DNA of 64,000 nucleotides. Source: JBBIPA01 sp963775935 (GTDB taxonomy: Bacteria; Chloroflexota; Dehalococcoidia; GIF9; UBA5629). Shown here in pieces: positions 27,500 through 36,646 of the stretch. The stretch lies in the NCBI GenBank assembly GCA_963775935.1, contig CAVZKR010000008.1, forward strand, positions 124,001 to 188,000, read 5' to 3'. Below the pieces are notes generated by a model. The model had not been told where the DNA came from and searched no databases. It saw only the letters and a list, made by a program, of their open reading frames with translations. Numbering within the stretch: position 1 is the stretch's first letter; every line of letters begins with the position of its first letter. A program made the translations under genes and the position numbers.

Positions 27500-27954
27500 T
27501 ATTTGCCTTTTTCTTCCTCTATGAGCACTGTGACATATGCCGCTACATCTTTGGCAAAACTTATCTTTACATCATGGCTGCCAAGCTCACGTAAAGGTTC
27601 ATCTAGTTCAATTTTCCTCTTGTCAATCTCAACATTCACAAGCTTAGAGATCTCCTCGGCTATATGAGCACTGGTAATAGAGCCGTGCAGTTTTCCCTTT
27701 TCACCAGCTCGGGCTTGAAACTTAAGTGCTTTCCCGTCTATGAGTTTTGCCAGTTCACTCAGTTCCTCTTTTAAATGTGCTCGTCGGCGTACTCTTCCCT
27801 CAGCCTGGGACTGTGCAGTTTTTATGGCATCTGATGTCGCCGGCAAAGCAAGACCTCTTGGTAAAAGAAAATTCCTTGCGTAGCCATCGGCTACCTCCTT
27901 GATTTCTCCTGTTTTGCCCTTAGATGATATATCCTTTAAGAAAACGACTTTCAT
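27499..27954 (-). CDS. rplI: 50S ribosomal protein L9
   Basis: 151 residues. The N-terminal RNA-binding domain reads KVVFLKDISSKGKTGEIKEV then YARNFLLPRGLA, followed by the long helix and the C-terminal domain (GKLHGSITSAHIAEEI). ATG at 27954 gives the family start; 19 codons upstream are open but unrelated to L9. Coupled to dnaB by a TAATG overlap. Confidence 0.97.
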   Translation of the reverse strand: MKVVFLKDISSKGKTGEIKEVADGYARNFLLPRGLALPATSDAIKTAQSQAEGRVRRRAHLKEELSELAKLIDGKALKFQARAGEKGKLHGSITSAHIAEEISKLVNVEIDKRKIELDEPLRELGSHDVKISFAKDVAAYVTVLIEEEKGK

Positions 27955-28078
27955 CCTTGATTTCCTCCCTGTATGACCTTTTTGATTTCGATTTATTATC
28001 ACTTTTGGCAATTATACCAGAGGTGACAATTTGCAGCTGGTTAAACTATATCGGAACTATTCTGATAAATGTGGAATG

Positions 28079-29275
28079 TCAATCCTTCTTACCATCAGTT
28101 AGAAACTCCTCTCTCACCCTGGCCAGCGTTTCATTAGCGCTGAGAAGGTCAACAATCGTCATTGCCTGTGCCTTTGCAGCATCTAACAAACCCTTATTGC
28201 CTGATTCAGATACTGCTGCCCTGGCAAAATCTTCTGAGTGTAACAGTGTTTCCGTAGAAGCGATAGCAATCTCGGGATGCACAGACGGTACCACCTGACT
28301 TACGTTTCCCATGTCGGTGCTACCGAAGCCAAAACGAACCTCGAACGGTTCTACTTTACGCCCTAATGACTCTAAATTTTTAGCAAAAAGCTCGGCAAGT
28401 GCTAAATTATTATTCATTGGTGCGTAGTAATCGTCTGCCCACCTGTATTCCAGTTTAGCGCCAGTAGCCACAGAAGCTCCAATAAAGCAACTCAGGACTT
28501 TCTGTTTAATCTCCTCAAGATAATCAATGTCAGGGGCACGGACTAGAACTTCTGCACGAGTATACGCTGGTACTATGTTAGGTGCATCCCCCCCATGAGT
28601 AATTATACCATGAATACGAGCTCTTTCTTTTATATGCTGCCGAAGAGAATTCATAGCAGTAAATGACATTATCATAGCTTCTAGGGCATTTATCCCCTGT
28701 TCAGGATCAGCTGCGGCATGAGCTGCTTTTCCATAAAATTCAACTGTAAGGCTAATACAAGCGAGTGCTTCAACAGTAGCCATATTCCTTACACCCGGAT
28801 GTACTATCATCGCTACATCCACTCCATTAAAAACCCCATTCTTCAGTAATATTAACTTGCCACCAAAAATTTCTTCTGCAGGAGTACCAATTACCATAAT
28901 CGTTCCCTGGTGGCTATCGATAACGCATTTACTGGCTATAGCTGCTCCGACCGCTGATGTTGCTATAATATTATGTCCGCAGGCATGTCCGATATGGGGC
29001 AAGGCGTCATACTCGGCGAGTAAAGCGATGACTGGGTTACCACTGCCATAAGAAGCTTTAAAGGCAGTAGGCAGCTTACCCACACCCTTTCTTACTTTAA
29101 AACCGTTTTGTCTAAGGTAGGCTGTCAACCATGTTGAAGCTTGTTCTTCTTGAAAACCCAGCTCAGGATTAGCGTGAATTTTTTGACTCAGTTCAATAAG
29201 CTCTTGCCGGTGAAGATCAACAAGGTTTTTTACATTTGTCTTAAGTCTATTCGCAGTCAAAACTACGTTCTCCAT
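28079..29275 (-). CDS. M20-family amidohydrolase
   Basis: 398-residue zinc amidohydrolase of the M20D type (AbgB / N-acyl-amino-acid hydrolase-like). Motifs: IHANPELGFQE, LLAEYDALPHIGHACGHN with the metal-bridging Asp and His, TPAEEIFGGK with the catalytic Glu pair, MIVHPG and a C-terminal FGSTDMGNVS. The dimerisation lid contains HAAADPEQGINALEAM. The substrate is not evident. It ends the two-gene run started by the triple-RidA gene 29 bases upstream, suggesting joint catabolism of an acylated or aminated compound. Confidence 0.88.
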   Translation of the reverse strand: MENVVLTANRLKTNVKNLVDLHRQELIELSQKIHANPELGFQEEQASTWLTAYLRQNGFKVRKGVGKLPTAFKASYGSGNPVIALLAEYDALPHIGHACGHNIIATSAVGAAIASKCVIDSHQGTIMVIGTPAEEIFGGKLILLKNGVFNGVDVAMIVHPGVRNMATVEALACISLTVEFYGKAAHAAADPEQGINALEAMIMSFTAMNSLRQHIKERARIHGIITHGGDAPNIVPAYTRAEVLVRAPDIDYLEEIKQKVLSCFIGASVATGAKLEYRWADDYYAPMNNNLALAELFAKNLESLGRKVEPFEVRFGFGSTDMGNVSQVVPSVHPEIAIASTETLLHSEDFARAAVSESGNKGLLDAAKAQAMTIVDLLSANETLARVREEFLTDGKKD

Positions 29276-29304
29276 ATTCCAACAGTACTTCCCGTGGACT
29301 GCTA

Positions 29305-30699
29305 TTATTTTATGCTATTTGCATTGGGAAGAAAACCAATGGCATCTATTTCAATCATCATATTTGGTGATGCCAGATTAAGCGGCTGAATAAAAGTGCT
29401 TGCCGGTGGTTCCGCTACCAATTTCGGTGCGTATTTCTGATAGTACTCGAGCTCCAACTTACGCATAGTGGAATAATGCGTTTTATCGGGCATAAGTATA
29501 TAGGTTTTTACCAGATTATCGAGGGAGCTGCCCGTTTCCTCTATAGCGTCTCTTAAGTTATCGAGGGCTACCTGTACTTGTCCTTCAAATGTTGCGGCTT
29601 CAATTCTGCCGGTAGAATGATTCGTCGCTGTTTGTCCTGAAATAAGAATGAGACCACCAACCACCACGGTATTAGCGTAGTACTTTTTTATTTCGCCTAT
29701 GTGTCTGGGAAAACCTCGCTTACCGTAATAGAGAGGGTACTTCTTTACCTCCCAGCCCGGCTCGTTTGGAGAAAGAACCCCGATTACTTCAATCTCCACC
29801 ATTGAATCAGGACCTTCAAATAGTGGGAGCTTTAAGAAGGTGCTTCCCGGAAAATCATCGAGTAGTACAGGAGCATACATTTCGTAATGCTCCAGTTCAC
29901 GTTTCCAGAGACGATCCGAGGCAGGACTGTGTGATACTCCTGTGTCCGATGATGCCTCAAGTAGTGAATCTACACCTGTCAGAAGATGCAGGGTCTTTAC
30001 GATATTGCTCACAGCGCTGCCTGCTCTATCTAATGCATTCCTGACCTTGTCAAATCCAATGTCCATTTGCAGCTCAAAATCTTTTATTTCTATCTTGCCA
30101 GTCTTGGGATTTTGCCCTCCCATGCTCGACAAAAGTAGTAAATTACCTACTGCAACAGATTCGGATAGCAATGGGAGGCTTTGGCCTACGGGCAAGTAGG
30201 TATGAGGTGTACTCAGGTACCGTAGCGGATATTTTCTCACTTTCCATCCTGGCGCATTCTTCACGAGGATAGCTATGGAATCCATCTCCAAACGACACTC
30301 TGGTTTTAAAAACGATGTAACAGGAATTACTGTTGCTGCCGGCGGCTCCATAATTAAATTTGGGGCATGATTCCGATAGTAATCCACCATTGTCTTCCAT
30401 ATGCACGGGCAATCCTCGATATCCCTGACAAAAATCGTATGCTTTACCAGATTTTCTATCGAGCTTCCTGACTCTTCAAGAGCAGCTTTGATGTTCTCCA
30501 AACAACCGACCACTTGGTCTTCCAAGTGGAGTGATGATAAATGTCCAGTTTTCATATCAATACTGGTGAGACCTGAAAGATAAATCAAATTACCTACAAT
30601 GGCACTTTTGGAAAGGAAAGGCATTCCCTGCTCTATATAAGGGTACGCCTGCTTGACACCAGCAATATACATAGGATATTTTTTAAGTTCCCACTGCAT
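29305..30699 (-). CDS. Fusion of three RidA (YjgF/UK114) domains
   Basis: 464 residues made of three RidA-like units of about 155 residues, each opened by a KKYP/RKYP motif and carrying a (V/G)NL(I/L)(Y/L)LS strand: about 1-150, 153-310 and 315-464. RidA proteins are normally single-domain trimers that hydrolyse reactive enamines/imines. The catalytic arginine is kept in unit 1 (CRLEMDSIAI) but replaced by methionine in unit 2 (SMVEIEVIGV) and unit 3 (MMIEIDAIGF). A single chain could form one pseudo-trimer. Function is inferred only; the M20 hydrolase downstream may share the pathway. Confidence 0.85.
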   Translation of the reverse strand: MQWELKKYPMYIAGVKQAYPYIEQGMPFLSKSAIVGNLIYLSGLTSIDMKTGHLSSLHLEDQVVGCLENIKAALEESGSSIENLVKHTIFVRDIEDCPCIWKTMVDYYRNHAPNLIMEPPAATVIPVTSFLKPECRLEMDSIAILVKNAPGWKVRKYPLRYLSTPHTYLPVGQSLPLLSESVAVGNLLLLSSMGGQNPKTGKIEIKDFELQMDIGFDKVRNALDRAGSAVSNIVKTLHLLTGVDSLLEASSDTGVSHSPASDRLWKRELEHYEMYAPVLLDDFPGSTFLKLPLFEGPDSMVEIEVIGVLSPNEPGWEVKKYPLYYGKRGFPRHIGEIKKYYANTVVVGGLILISGQTATNHSTGRIEAATFEGQVQVALDNLRDAIEETGSSLDNLVKTYILMPDKTHYSTMRKLELEYYQKYAPKLVAEPPASTFIQPLNLASPNMMIEIDAIGFLPNANSIK

Positions 30700-30899
30700 G
30701 AATGACCATCCATAGACTGAAAGTTATCTGCCCAATATAAGTCATAGATTTGTTGATTTTCTTCCAATTCTAAACTTAATTTTCATGGGTTTCAACCATA
30801 GCTTTTGTCCATCAAGCTATCGAAAACACATGTCTTGCTAAGATTACTGAAATGAGGCAAAATTGCATTGTTTATTAGAATAAAACGGAGGCCGAATAA

Positions 30900-32189
30900 A
30901 TGAGAGAAACAAGAAACAGGTCACTCCCAACAATAGCAGAATTGCGAAAGATGACTCAAAAGCGGAGGCAAAGATATCTAAACGAAAGGTTAACAGAATT
31001 AGTATCCTTTGCCTATAAGAATGCCCCGACGATAAAAACGAGGCTTGATCAAGCAGGCATTAACCCGATTAAAGTGCGGAGTATAGACGATCTCCATGCC
31101 TTACCTGTGTTGAGAAAAGATAATTTGGTTGAGCTATACAAGGCTCATCCTCCATTTGGAGGTTTAGTAACAAAATCATTACAAACAATAGGCAGAGTCT
31201 ACGTTTCTCCTGGTCCTATCTATGACCCACACCACCAGAGCAAAAACTATTGGCGTAGACATACGCAATTGATGAAAGACGTTGGTTTTCGGAAAAGGGA
31301 TATTGTCATTAATGCCTGGGCATATCATCTCGTGCCGGCTGGCCTTCTCATCGATGAATCTTTAAGGCGAGTCGGGGTGACTGTAGTGCCCATGGGGACC
31401 GGCAATACCGAACTTCAAGTACAGGTAATGAATCATCTCAAGGTTACTGGTTTCTTTGGCGCTGCGAGCTTCTTTATGAATGTAATTGCTAAAGCAGAGG
31501 AAATGGGATATAACATCCGAAATGATTTCTGCCTCAGGGTAGCTTGCATTGGTGGGGAAATGGGGGGTGGTCCAATGCGAAAGCTGGTCGAAGAAAAATA
31601 TGGCATTTATACTGCCGACATTTATGGTACAGCCGATGTTGGCTTAATGGCATACGAGTGCCAGCAAAAATCTGGTTTGCACATTGCCGAGGATGTTATA
31701 GTGGAAGTGATTGATCCGGAGACAGGCAACCCTGTTGCTTCCGACACCGTTGGCGAATTAGTGGTGACACCAATAGATGATACCTATCCTCTGCTGCGCT
31801 TTGGCACTGGAGACCTGGTTAGCCAGATAAAAGAGCTGTGTCCTTGTGGTAGCACTTCCTTAAGAATCACGCGAATTTTAGGAAGAATAGGAGATGCAGT
31901 CAGAACTAGAGGTATGTTCATACATCCCAAACAGCTGGAACCAGCGCTCGTGCAATTTACCGAGATAGTAAAGTATCAAGCGGTGGTTACCAGAGAAGGC
32001 TATCGCGATGTGCTAATACTAAAGGTCGAACTCAAAGATGATGTTGAACTTGTCAGGGAAAACCTGACCAAGCAATTAATCAAGATGGTTACTGAGGCAG
32101 TAAGAGTCAAGCTCGATAAGGTTGATTATGTAGTCAAAGGCACCATACCCGAAGGACATAAGCTTATAGTTGACCAGCGAGTCTACTGA
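30900..32189 (+). CDS. PaaK-like phenylacetate-CoA ligase family protein
   Basis: 429-residue adenylate-forming enzyme of the PaaK type, activating an aryl or other carboxylic acid to its CoA thioester. Visible are the N-terminal YKNAPTIKTRLDQAGI, the acceptor region DIYGTADVGLMAYEC, GELVVTPI, the RFGTGDLV segment, and the hinge and C-terminal domain RILGRIGDAVRTRGMFIHPKQLE. The phosphate loop usual in PaaK (SSGTTG) is altered (around RVYVSPGPIYDP), so substrate and even activity are open. CGGAGG precedes the ATG. Converges with a MarR gene. Confidence 0.8.
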   Translation: MRETRNRSLPTIAELRKMTQKRRQRYLNERLTELVSFAYKNAPTIKTRLDQAGINPIKVRSIDDLHALPVLRKDNLVELYKAHPPFGGLVTKSLQTIGRVYVSPGPIYDPHHQSKNYWRRHTQLMKDVGFRKRDIVINAWAYHLVPAGLLIDESLRRVGVTVVPMGTGNTELQVQVMNHLKVTGFFGAASFFMNVIAKAEEMGYNIRNDFCLRVACIGGEMGGGPMRKLVEEKYGIYTADIYGTADVGLMAYECQQKSGLHIAEDVIVEVIDPETGNPVASDTVGELVVTPIDDTYPLLRFGTGDLVSQIKELCPCGSTSLRITRILGRIGDAVRTRGMFIHPKQLEPALVQFTEIVKYQAVVTREGYRDVLILKVELKDDVELVRENLTKQLIKMVTEAVRVKLDKVDYVVKGTIPEGHKLIVDQRVY

Positions 32190-32247
32190 ACCCGATTTAT
32201 AAGTAGTGTCTAGTTAAGCAGCGACCAATAAACCAACAGGTAATTTT

Positions 32248-32760
32248 TTAAGGCAAAAATGGTGGTCTGAAGTCCATCCCAAGCAATTCACGGCTTTTTG
32301 CTCGTATCTTCTTCAAGCAGGATTGTAGCTGCTCCTTGTCTATTTCCGAAAGAACAGAAAATATCATCTCAATCGATAACCTGGTTGCATTGCTATACAA
32401 CTCGCGCCCTTTCTCAGTTATACTTATGATTGCTTTTGCCTCGCCAGGATCTCGTGTTTTTTTAACCAGACCGTTTTTTTCCATTCTGTTTATGAGGTTT
32501 AAAACGGAGTTGGGTTCTCTTCCGTTCCAATTTGATATCTCATTAATGGTCAATCCTCTACCTTTATTATTGTTTAGAAGTATAAACAAATTTGCTGCCT
32601 GGGCCATTGTAAGGTCAAAATGGTTTAACTCTAGCTCCCTTGCCTTAGCTACCAAATCCCTTGACTGATCAAGGAGAACCCATAAGGTCATATTAGGGTC
32701 ACCACCTGGCGATACTTGTTTAGCCCGCTGTTTGTTACTGCTCAGTTTTGTAATTTTCAT
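32248..32760 (-). CDS. MarR-family transcriptional regulator
   Basis: 170 residues. The winged helix covers about 55-135: LTMAQAANLFILLNN, LTINEISNWNGREPNSVLNLINRMEKNGLV, then the wing with ISITEKGRELY; flanking helices form the dimer interface. It is clearly related to the second MarR gene at 56402 (shared REPNSV..(L/I)(L/I).RMEK.G and TEKG). A 12-bp perfect palindrome about 85 bases upstream may be its operator. The regulated genes are probably its own and the convergent PaaK-like ligase or the diaphorase genes. Confidence 0.88.
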   Translation of the reverse strand: MKITKLSSNKQRAKQVSPGGDPNMTLWVLLDQSRDLVAKARELELNHFDLTMAQAANLFILLNNNKGRGLTINEISNWNGREPNSVLNLINRMEKNGLVKKTRDPGEAKAIISITEKGRELYSNATRLSIEMIFSVLSEIDKEQLQSCLKKIRAKSRELLGMDFRPPFLP

Positions 32761-33435
32761 AGTCTATTATTTTACTATAGGTACTAATAATTCTTCCAAT
32801 AACCTTGATCAAGTATAATTATATATGATGTTATATATGATATGATTGTTAACAATATAATATCATCAAATTCTTGACAACTTATGATATAATGCTAGCA
32901 AACAACCCACTGGATGTCAATAGTAATTACCCATAATTCAAATTTGAATTAACTATTATTATGAGTAGTGAAGCGCAGCTCTAAATGTATCTCAACATAT
33001 GATGCCCTCGCGACTTTCTGCCAAGGTGATTGTAATTAGTCTATATCGGTTTTAAGACGAACGGGTTTAGAAATAATACTTATGAACCATTAACTGGAAT
33101 ATATATGATGATAAGTAATTTGTTTTCACACTGGACAAACTAGTGTCGTATTTTTTGAGGATGCTTAAATTGGCAGAGGTAGTATCTAAACTAAATCTAA
33201 ATATTTGCATAGGTACTGAGTTTGTATCACGTACCACTGTTTCAGTCTGTACAAAGCTATTTTATCGTTTAACTTCTGATAGATCAACATCCCCCATAAC
33301 AAAAAGACTGTCAATCTATTACGGAATAGCTACGCTTATACAAGCACATTGACAACAATAAATCATATTTTTACCTGCTTTGGATAAAACAACCCAATAA
33401 ATAGAAATTAATCTATATTACACGGAACTCCCATA
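32761..33435. other. Long AT-rich intergenic region
   Basis: 675 bases between the MarR gene and the end of the diaphorase operon. It contains tandem TTATATATGAT repeats (32829 onward) and the palindrome at 32845-32856. A 69-codon open frame at 33143-33352 has no recognisable product and poor start context, so it is not called. Confidence 0.5.
32845..32856. promoter_or_regulatory. Candidate MarR operator palindrome
   Basis: Perfect ATTGTTAACAAT, inside a longer imperfect palindrome from GATAT to ATATC. On the minus strand it overlaps a possible -10 (TATTGT) 17 bases downstream of TTGTCA. Confidence 0.45.
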
Positions 33436-34125
33436 CTAGACATAGCGTCCACAACCAAATCCTTCACCCAGCTTACACCAAGCACAGCTGCCTGGCGTTT
33501 TCTCCGAGATCATAAGCTGCGATTCGCAGTTACCACAAAGGCGTTCCTCGCCCGGTTTCATGGGACCGTCACAGGGAGTGATAGTCATAGGGCAAAGCTG
33601 AATACAACTGTCGCATTGCTTACAGAACTTGGGACGGACACTGCCAAAGGGGTGGGACACACGGCGATTTTTACCTCTTCCGACAAAGCCAATCGCATTA
33701 GCCTTCCAGACTTCGGAGCAAACCCGAACACAACGTCCGCATAAAACGCAATCTGCGTTCCGAAACGGATAACGTACTTCCTTGACCCCACAGCGCACTG
33801 CGATGTCCTGAATAGCACGGGAATTGGGGGCCTGGGCTACCAATAATTCAGCAAGATTGCGGCGCAGTTTCCGAATTTTGTCCGTATTAGTCATAACAAC
33901 CATTCCTTCATCCACTTTCAAGGTACAGGAAGTAGTGACATTGGAACGGCCATTGACCACATGCTCTACAATACACAATCGGCACGCACCGATGTCGGAT
34001 AGATACGGGACATGACACAAATGAGGAATACATATGCCATATTCAACCGCCGTATCAAGCACACTGGCGCCTTTGGTTGTACGAATTATCGCCCCATCAA
34101 TATTAACGCTGACAGTTTTTAACAT
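33436..34125 (-). CDS. HoxU/NuoG-like iron-sulfur subunit
   Basis: 229-residue electron-transfer subunit. The N-terminal plant-type [2Fe-2S] domain has the cysteines in CIPHLCH, IGACRLCIVE and the later TTSC; two ferredoxin-type [4Fe-4S] motifs follow (CVLCGRCVRVC and CKQCDSCIQLCP). The His-Cys3 cluster site of NuoG is lost (the segment reads AQAPNSRAIQDI). After the second cluster there is an added cysteine-rich tail (LCGNC...SCAWCKLGEGFGCG). No hydrogenase or formate dehydrogenase subunit is nearby, so its partner is unknown. Last gene of a three-gene operon with NuoF- and NuoE-like subunits. Confidence 0.85.
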   Translation of the reverse strand: MLKTVSVNIDGAIIRTTKGASVLDTAVEYGICIPHLCHVPYLSDIGACRLCIVEHVVNGRSNVTTSCTLKVDEGMVVMTNTDKIRKLRRNLAELLVAQAPNSRAIQDIAVRCGVKEVRYPFRNADCVLCGRCVRVCSEVWKANAIGFVGRGKNRRVSHPFGSVRPKFCKQCDSCIQLCPMTITPCDGPMKPGEERLCGNCESQLMISEKTPGSCAWCKLGEGFGCGRYV

Positions 34126-34142
34126 TTTGAAACCTCGCTTTC

Positions 34143-35996
34143 TCAGGCAACTCGAATTGCATCAAACGTGCACTCGCTTCGGCAGATTCCGCATTTCTGA
34201 CAAAGTCCAGTATCGATAACATGCACCTGTTTCTTCATCCCATTAATCGCCCCATGCACACAGCTGCGTATACAGACACCACAGCCAGTGCATTTGTCCG
34301 GATCAATCGAGTATGTAATCAGGGCTTTGCATACCCCGGCTGGACATTTCTTCCCGGTGATATGCGCTTCATATTCCGGGCGGAAGTAACGCAAGGTGGA
34401 GAGTACTGGATTGGGCGCGGTCTTCCCAAGCCCACACAAAGCAGTCTGGGAGACTGTGTAAGCCAACTCCTCAAGAACATCGAGTTGTTCCATTCTCCCA
34501 CGGCCATCGGTAATATCCGTGACAATCTCGAGCATGCGGTCAATACCCAACCGACAGGGCACGCACTTGCCGCACGACTCATCCTGCAAAAAGGTCAAGA
34601 AATATTTGGCTACGTCCACCATACAGGACTGCTCATCCATTACCACCATACCACCGGAGCCAATCATAGAGCCAGCTTTGGAGAGCACATCAAAGTCTAT
34701 AGGAAGATCGAATTTATCTACCGGCAGACACCCACCTGATGGTCCGCCGGTCTGCACCGCCTTTATCCTGTTTCCATTGACTGCACCACCACCGATGTCA
34801 AACACCACCGTTCTGATGGGAGTGCCCATGGCCACCTCAACCAGGCCAGTATTCTTGATACGGCCGGTGAGAGCTAGGATTTTGGTGCCCTTGCTCCCCT
34901 GTGTCCCCTTCGAGGCGAACCAGGATGAACCATTCAAGATGATAGCTGGGACATTAGCCCAGGTCTCAACATTATTGAGGGTCGTAGGTTTGTGATAAAT
35001 TCCATCGACCACTGTGTGGACATCCTTTGGCCGAGGCTCGCCGACTTTACCTTCAAGAGAGGCCATGAGGGCTGTTGATTCACCACAGACAAAAGCTCCT
35101 CCGCCCCGGGCGACATCCACATCGAACGAGAAGGACGATCCCAGAATGTTAGTGCCGAGTAGACCGAGACTACGGGACTGTTCAACAGCAAGTCGAGAAT
35201 GCTTGACTGCGAGCGGGTATTCATTACGTACGTAGACATACCCCTTCCGAGCACCAACAGCCCAGGCGCCAACCATCATTCCCTCTAGTACCAGATGCGG
35301 ATTACCCTCTAATACGCATCTGTCCATATAGGCTCCAGGGTCACCCTCATCCGCATTACAGATCACGTATTTTTCGTCACCAGGTGCTTCCCAACACTCA
35401 TGCCACTTGAGCCAGGTTGGGAAGCCACCACCTCCACGTCCCCGCAATCCTGAGGTCTTAATCTTTTTGACAATCTCCTCTGGAGAAATACGATCAAGCA
35501 CGTTGATGATAGCAGAATACCCTCCAGCCTCAATATAATCCTCGATAGAACAAGGATCAACCATGCGATTTTGAGACAAGATCTGACGGTCCTGTGCTCG
35601 ATAAAAGGGTATCTCCGACTCAGTTCGAATTATCTTGCCCGAAACCGGGTCGGTGTAAAGCAGTCGTTCGATCACATTGCACTTCATTATAGTTTGGGAA
35701 ACAATCTCAAAAGCATCCTCCGGCACGACATGGCAGTAAAATATGTTACCTGGCTCGATGACCATGATAGGGCCTTGCTCACAAAAGCCATGGCATCCAG
35801 TAACACGCAGGCGTACACTCAGCTCCAGTCCTTGTCTGGATAGTTCTTCCCTGACTGCGGCAATAACAGCCTTAGACTGTGAAGCTTGACAACCGGTGCC
35901 ACCACACATCATCACCGTAGTGGTAATGTTTTGTCGTTGCCCCCGAAGTTGCTCGCGCAGGTGTTCCAGCTCGCGTATACTATTCAACCTGGACAT
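34143..35996 (-). CDS. NuoF/HydB-like NADH-oxidising subunit
   Basis: 617 residues in four parts: a thioredoxin-like [2Fe-2S] domain (about 20-110, CGGTGC...CHGFC), the FMN/NADH domain (GLRGRGGGGFPTWLKW, CNADEGDPGAYMDR), the SLBB and cluster-N3 region (ESCGKCVPCRLG...CGLG) and a C-terminal 2[4Fe-4S] ferredoxin (CTGCGVCIRSC, CQKCGICRSEC). This is the layout of HydB of bifurcating hydrogenases and related NAD(P)H:ferredoxin diaphorases rather than of complex I. It overlaps the NuoE gene by 17 bases. Confidence 0.92.
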   Translation of the reverse strand: MSRLNSIRELEHLREQLRGQRQNITTTVMMCGGTGCQASQSKAVIAAVREELSRQGLELSVRLRVTGCHGFCEQGPIMVIEPGNIFYCHVVPEDAFEIVSQTIMKCNVIERLLYTDPVSGKIIRTESEIPFYRAQDRQILSQNRMVDPCSIEDYIEAGGYSAIINVLDRISPEEIVKKIKTSGLRGRGGGGFPTWLKWHECWEAPGDEKYVICNADEGDPGAYMDRCVLEGNPHLVLEGMMVGAWAVGARKGYVYVRNEYPLAVKHSRLAVEQSRSLGLLGTNILGSSFSFDVDVARGGGAFVCGESTALMASLEGKVGEPRPKDVHTVVDGIYHKPTTLNNVETWANVPAIILNGSSWFASKGTQGSKGTKILALTGRIKNTGLVEVAMGTPIRTVVFDIGGGAVNGNRIKAVQTGGPSGGCLPVDKFDLPIDFDVLSKAGSMIGSGGMVVMDEQSCMVDVAKYFLTFLQDESCGKCVPCRLGIDRMLEIVTDITDGRGRMEQLDVLEELAYTVSQTALCGLGKTAPNPVLSTLRYFRPEYEAHITGKKCPAGVCKALITYSIDPDKCTGCGVCIRSCVHGAINGMKKQVHVIDTGLCQKCGICRSECTFDAIRVA

Positions 35997-36471
35997 TTAT
36001 TTTACCCTCCGTTCCCTGGGTACTGAGGCTCTTGATAAGTTTGCGAATCTTCGCAGGGGTCATATGGTGATGGCAAGATCCATTTTCTGTAACAATCGGT
36101 CCCAGCGCACAAGCACCCAGACAGTTGACATGCTCAATAGAGAAAAGACCATCGGAAGTAGTTTCGCCTGGTTTGACTCCGAGTTGGTTAGAGGCCTGAT
36201 CCAGGAGCAAGCGAGCACCACGGACATGACAGGCCGTGCCCATGCACATGGTGAGGACATTCTTACCGGATGGTTTTAATCGAAAAGCCTTATAAAAGGA
36301 AGCCACTCTGTAGACTTCCATAAGCGGTACCCCGAGACCTTGGGACACAGCCTCCATGGCCTCCTTGGAAATATATCCGTCGTTTTCTTGAACGTCCTGA
36401 AGCACTTCAATGAGTTGATTCGGTTGGCTCAGACGTCCCTCCAGTATTTGATCCAGTGTTTGGGGCTGCAT
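35980..36471 (-). CDS. NuoE/HydC-like [2Fe-2S] subunit
   Basis: 163 residues. N-terminal helical bundle with LIEVLQDVQENDGYISKEAM, then a thioredoxin-like fold with the [2Fe-2S] cysteines CMGTACHVRGA and CLGACALGP. It hands electrons between NADH/FMN in NuoF and the other subunits. First gene of the operon; divergent from the LuxR-type regulator with 175 bases between. Confidence 0.93.
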   Translation of the reverse strand: MQPQTLDQILEGRLSQPNQLIEVLQDVQENDGYISKEAMEAVSQGLGVPLMEVYRVASFYKAFRLKPSGKNVLTMCMGTACHVRGARLLLDQASNQLGVKPGETTSDGLFSIEHVNCLGACALGPIVTENGSCHHHMTPAKIRKLIKSLSTQGTEGKINVQVE

Positions 36472-36560
36472 ATTAACCTCCTTTGACCGAGAGCTTGGTT
36501 GATGTATTTAAAAATACTTGATAAAATCAGTAATGTAAATACTGAATAAATACACATATA

Positions 36561-36629
36561 CTACCTATAAAGAATAGGTATTCTTTTTACCATATTTATA
36601 CCTATTAATTGCCTATTAATACTAGGTAG
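36561..36629. promoter_or_regulatory. Repeated ACCTAT/CCTATTAAT sites in the diaphorase-regulator promoter region
   Basis: CCTATTAAT occurs at 36601-36609 and 36612-36620, eleven bases apart (one helical turn). ACCTAT (36563-36568) and ATAGGT (36574-36579) form an inverted pair, and CTACCTA (36561) is inverted at TAGGTAG (36623-36629). These probably bind the adjacent LuxR-type regulator. Confidence 0.45.
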
Positions 36630-36646
36630 TAAAAGGAGGAAATCTA

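Noticed and set aside
33143..33352. 69-codon open frame in the long intergenic region
   Set aside because: No recognisable domain, no Shine-Dalgarno and AT-rich surroundings; could not be supported as a gene.
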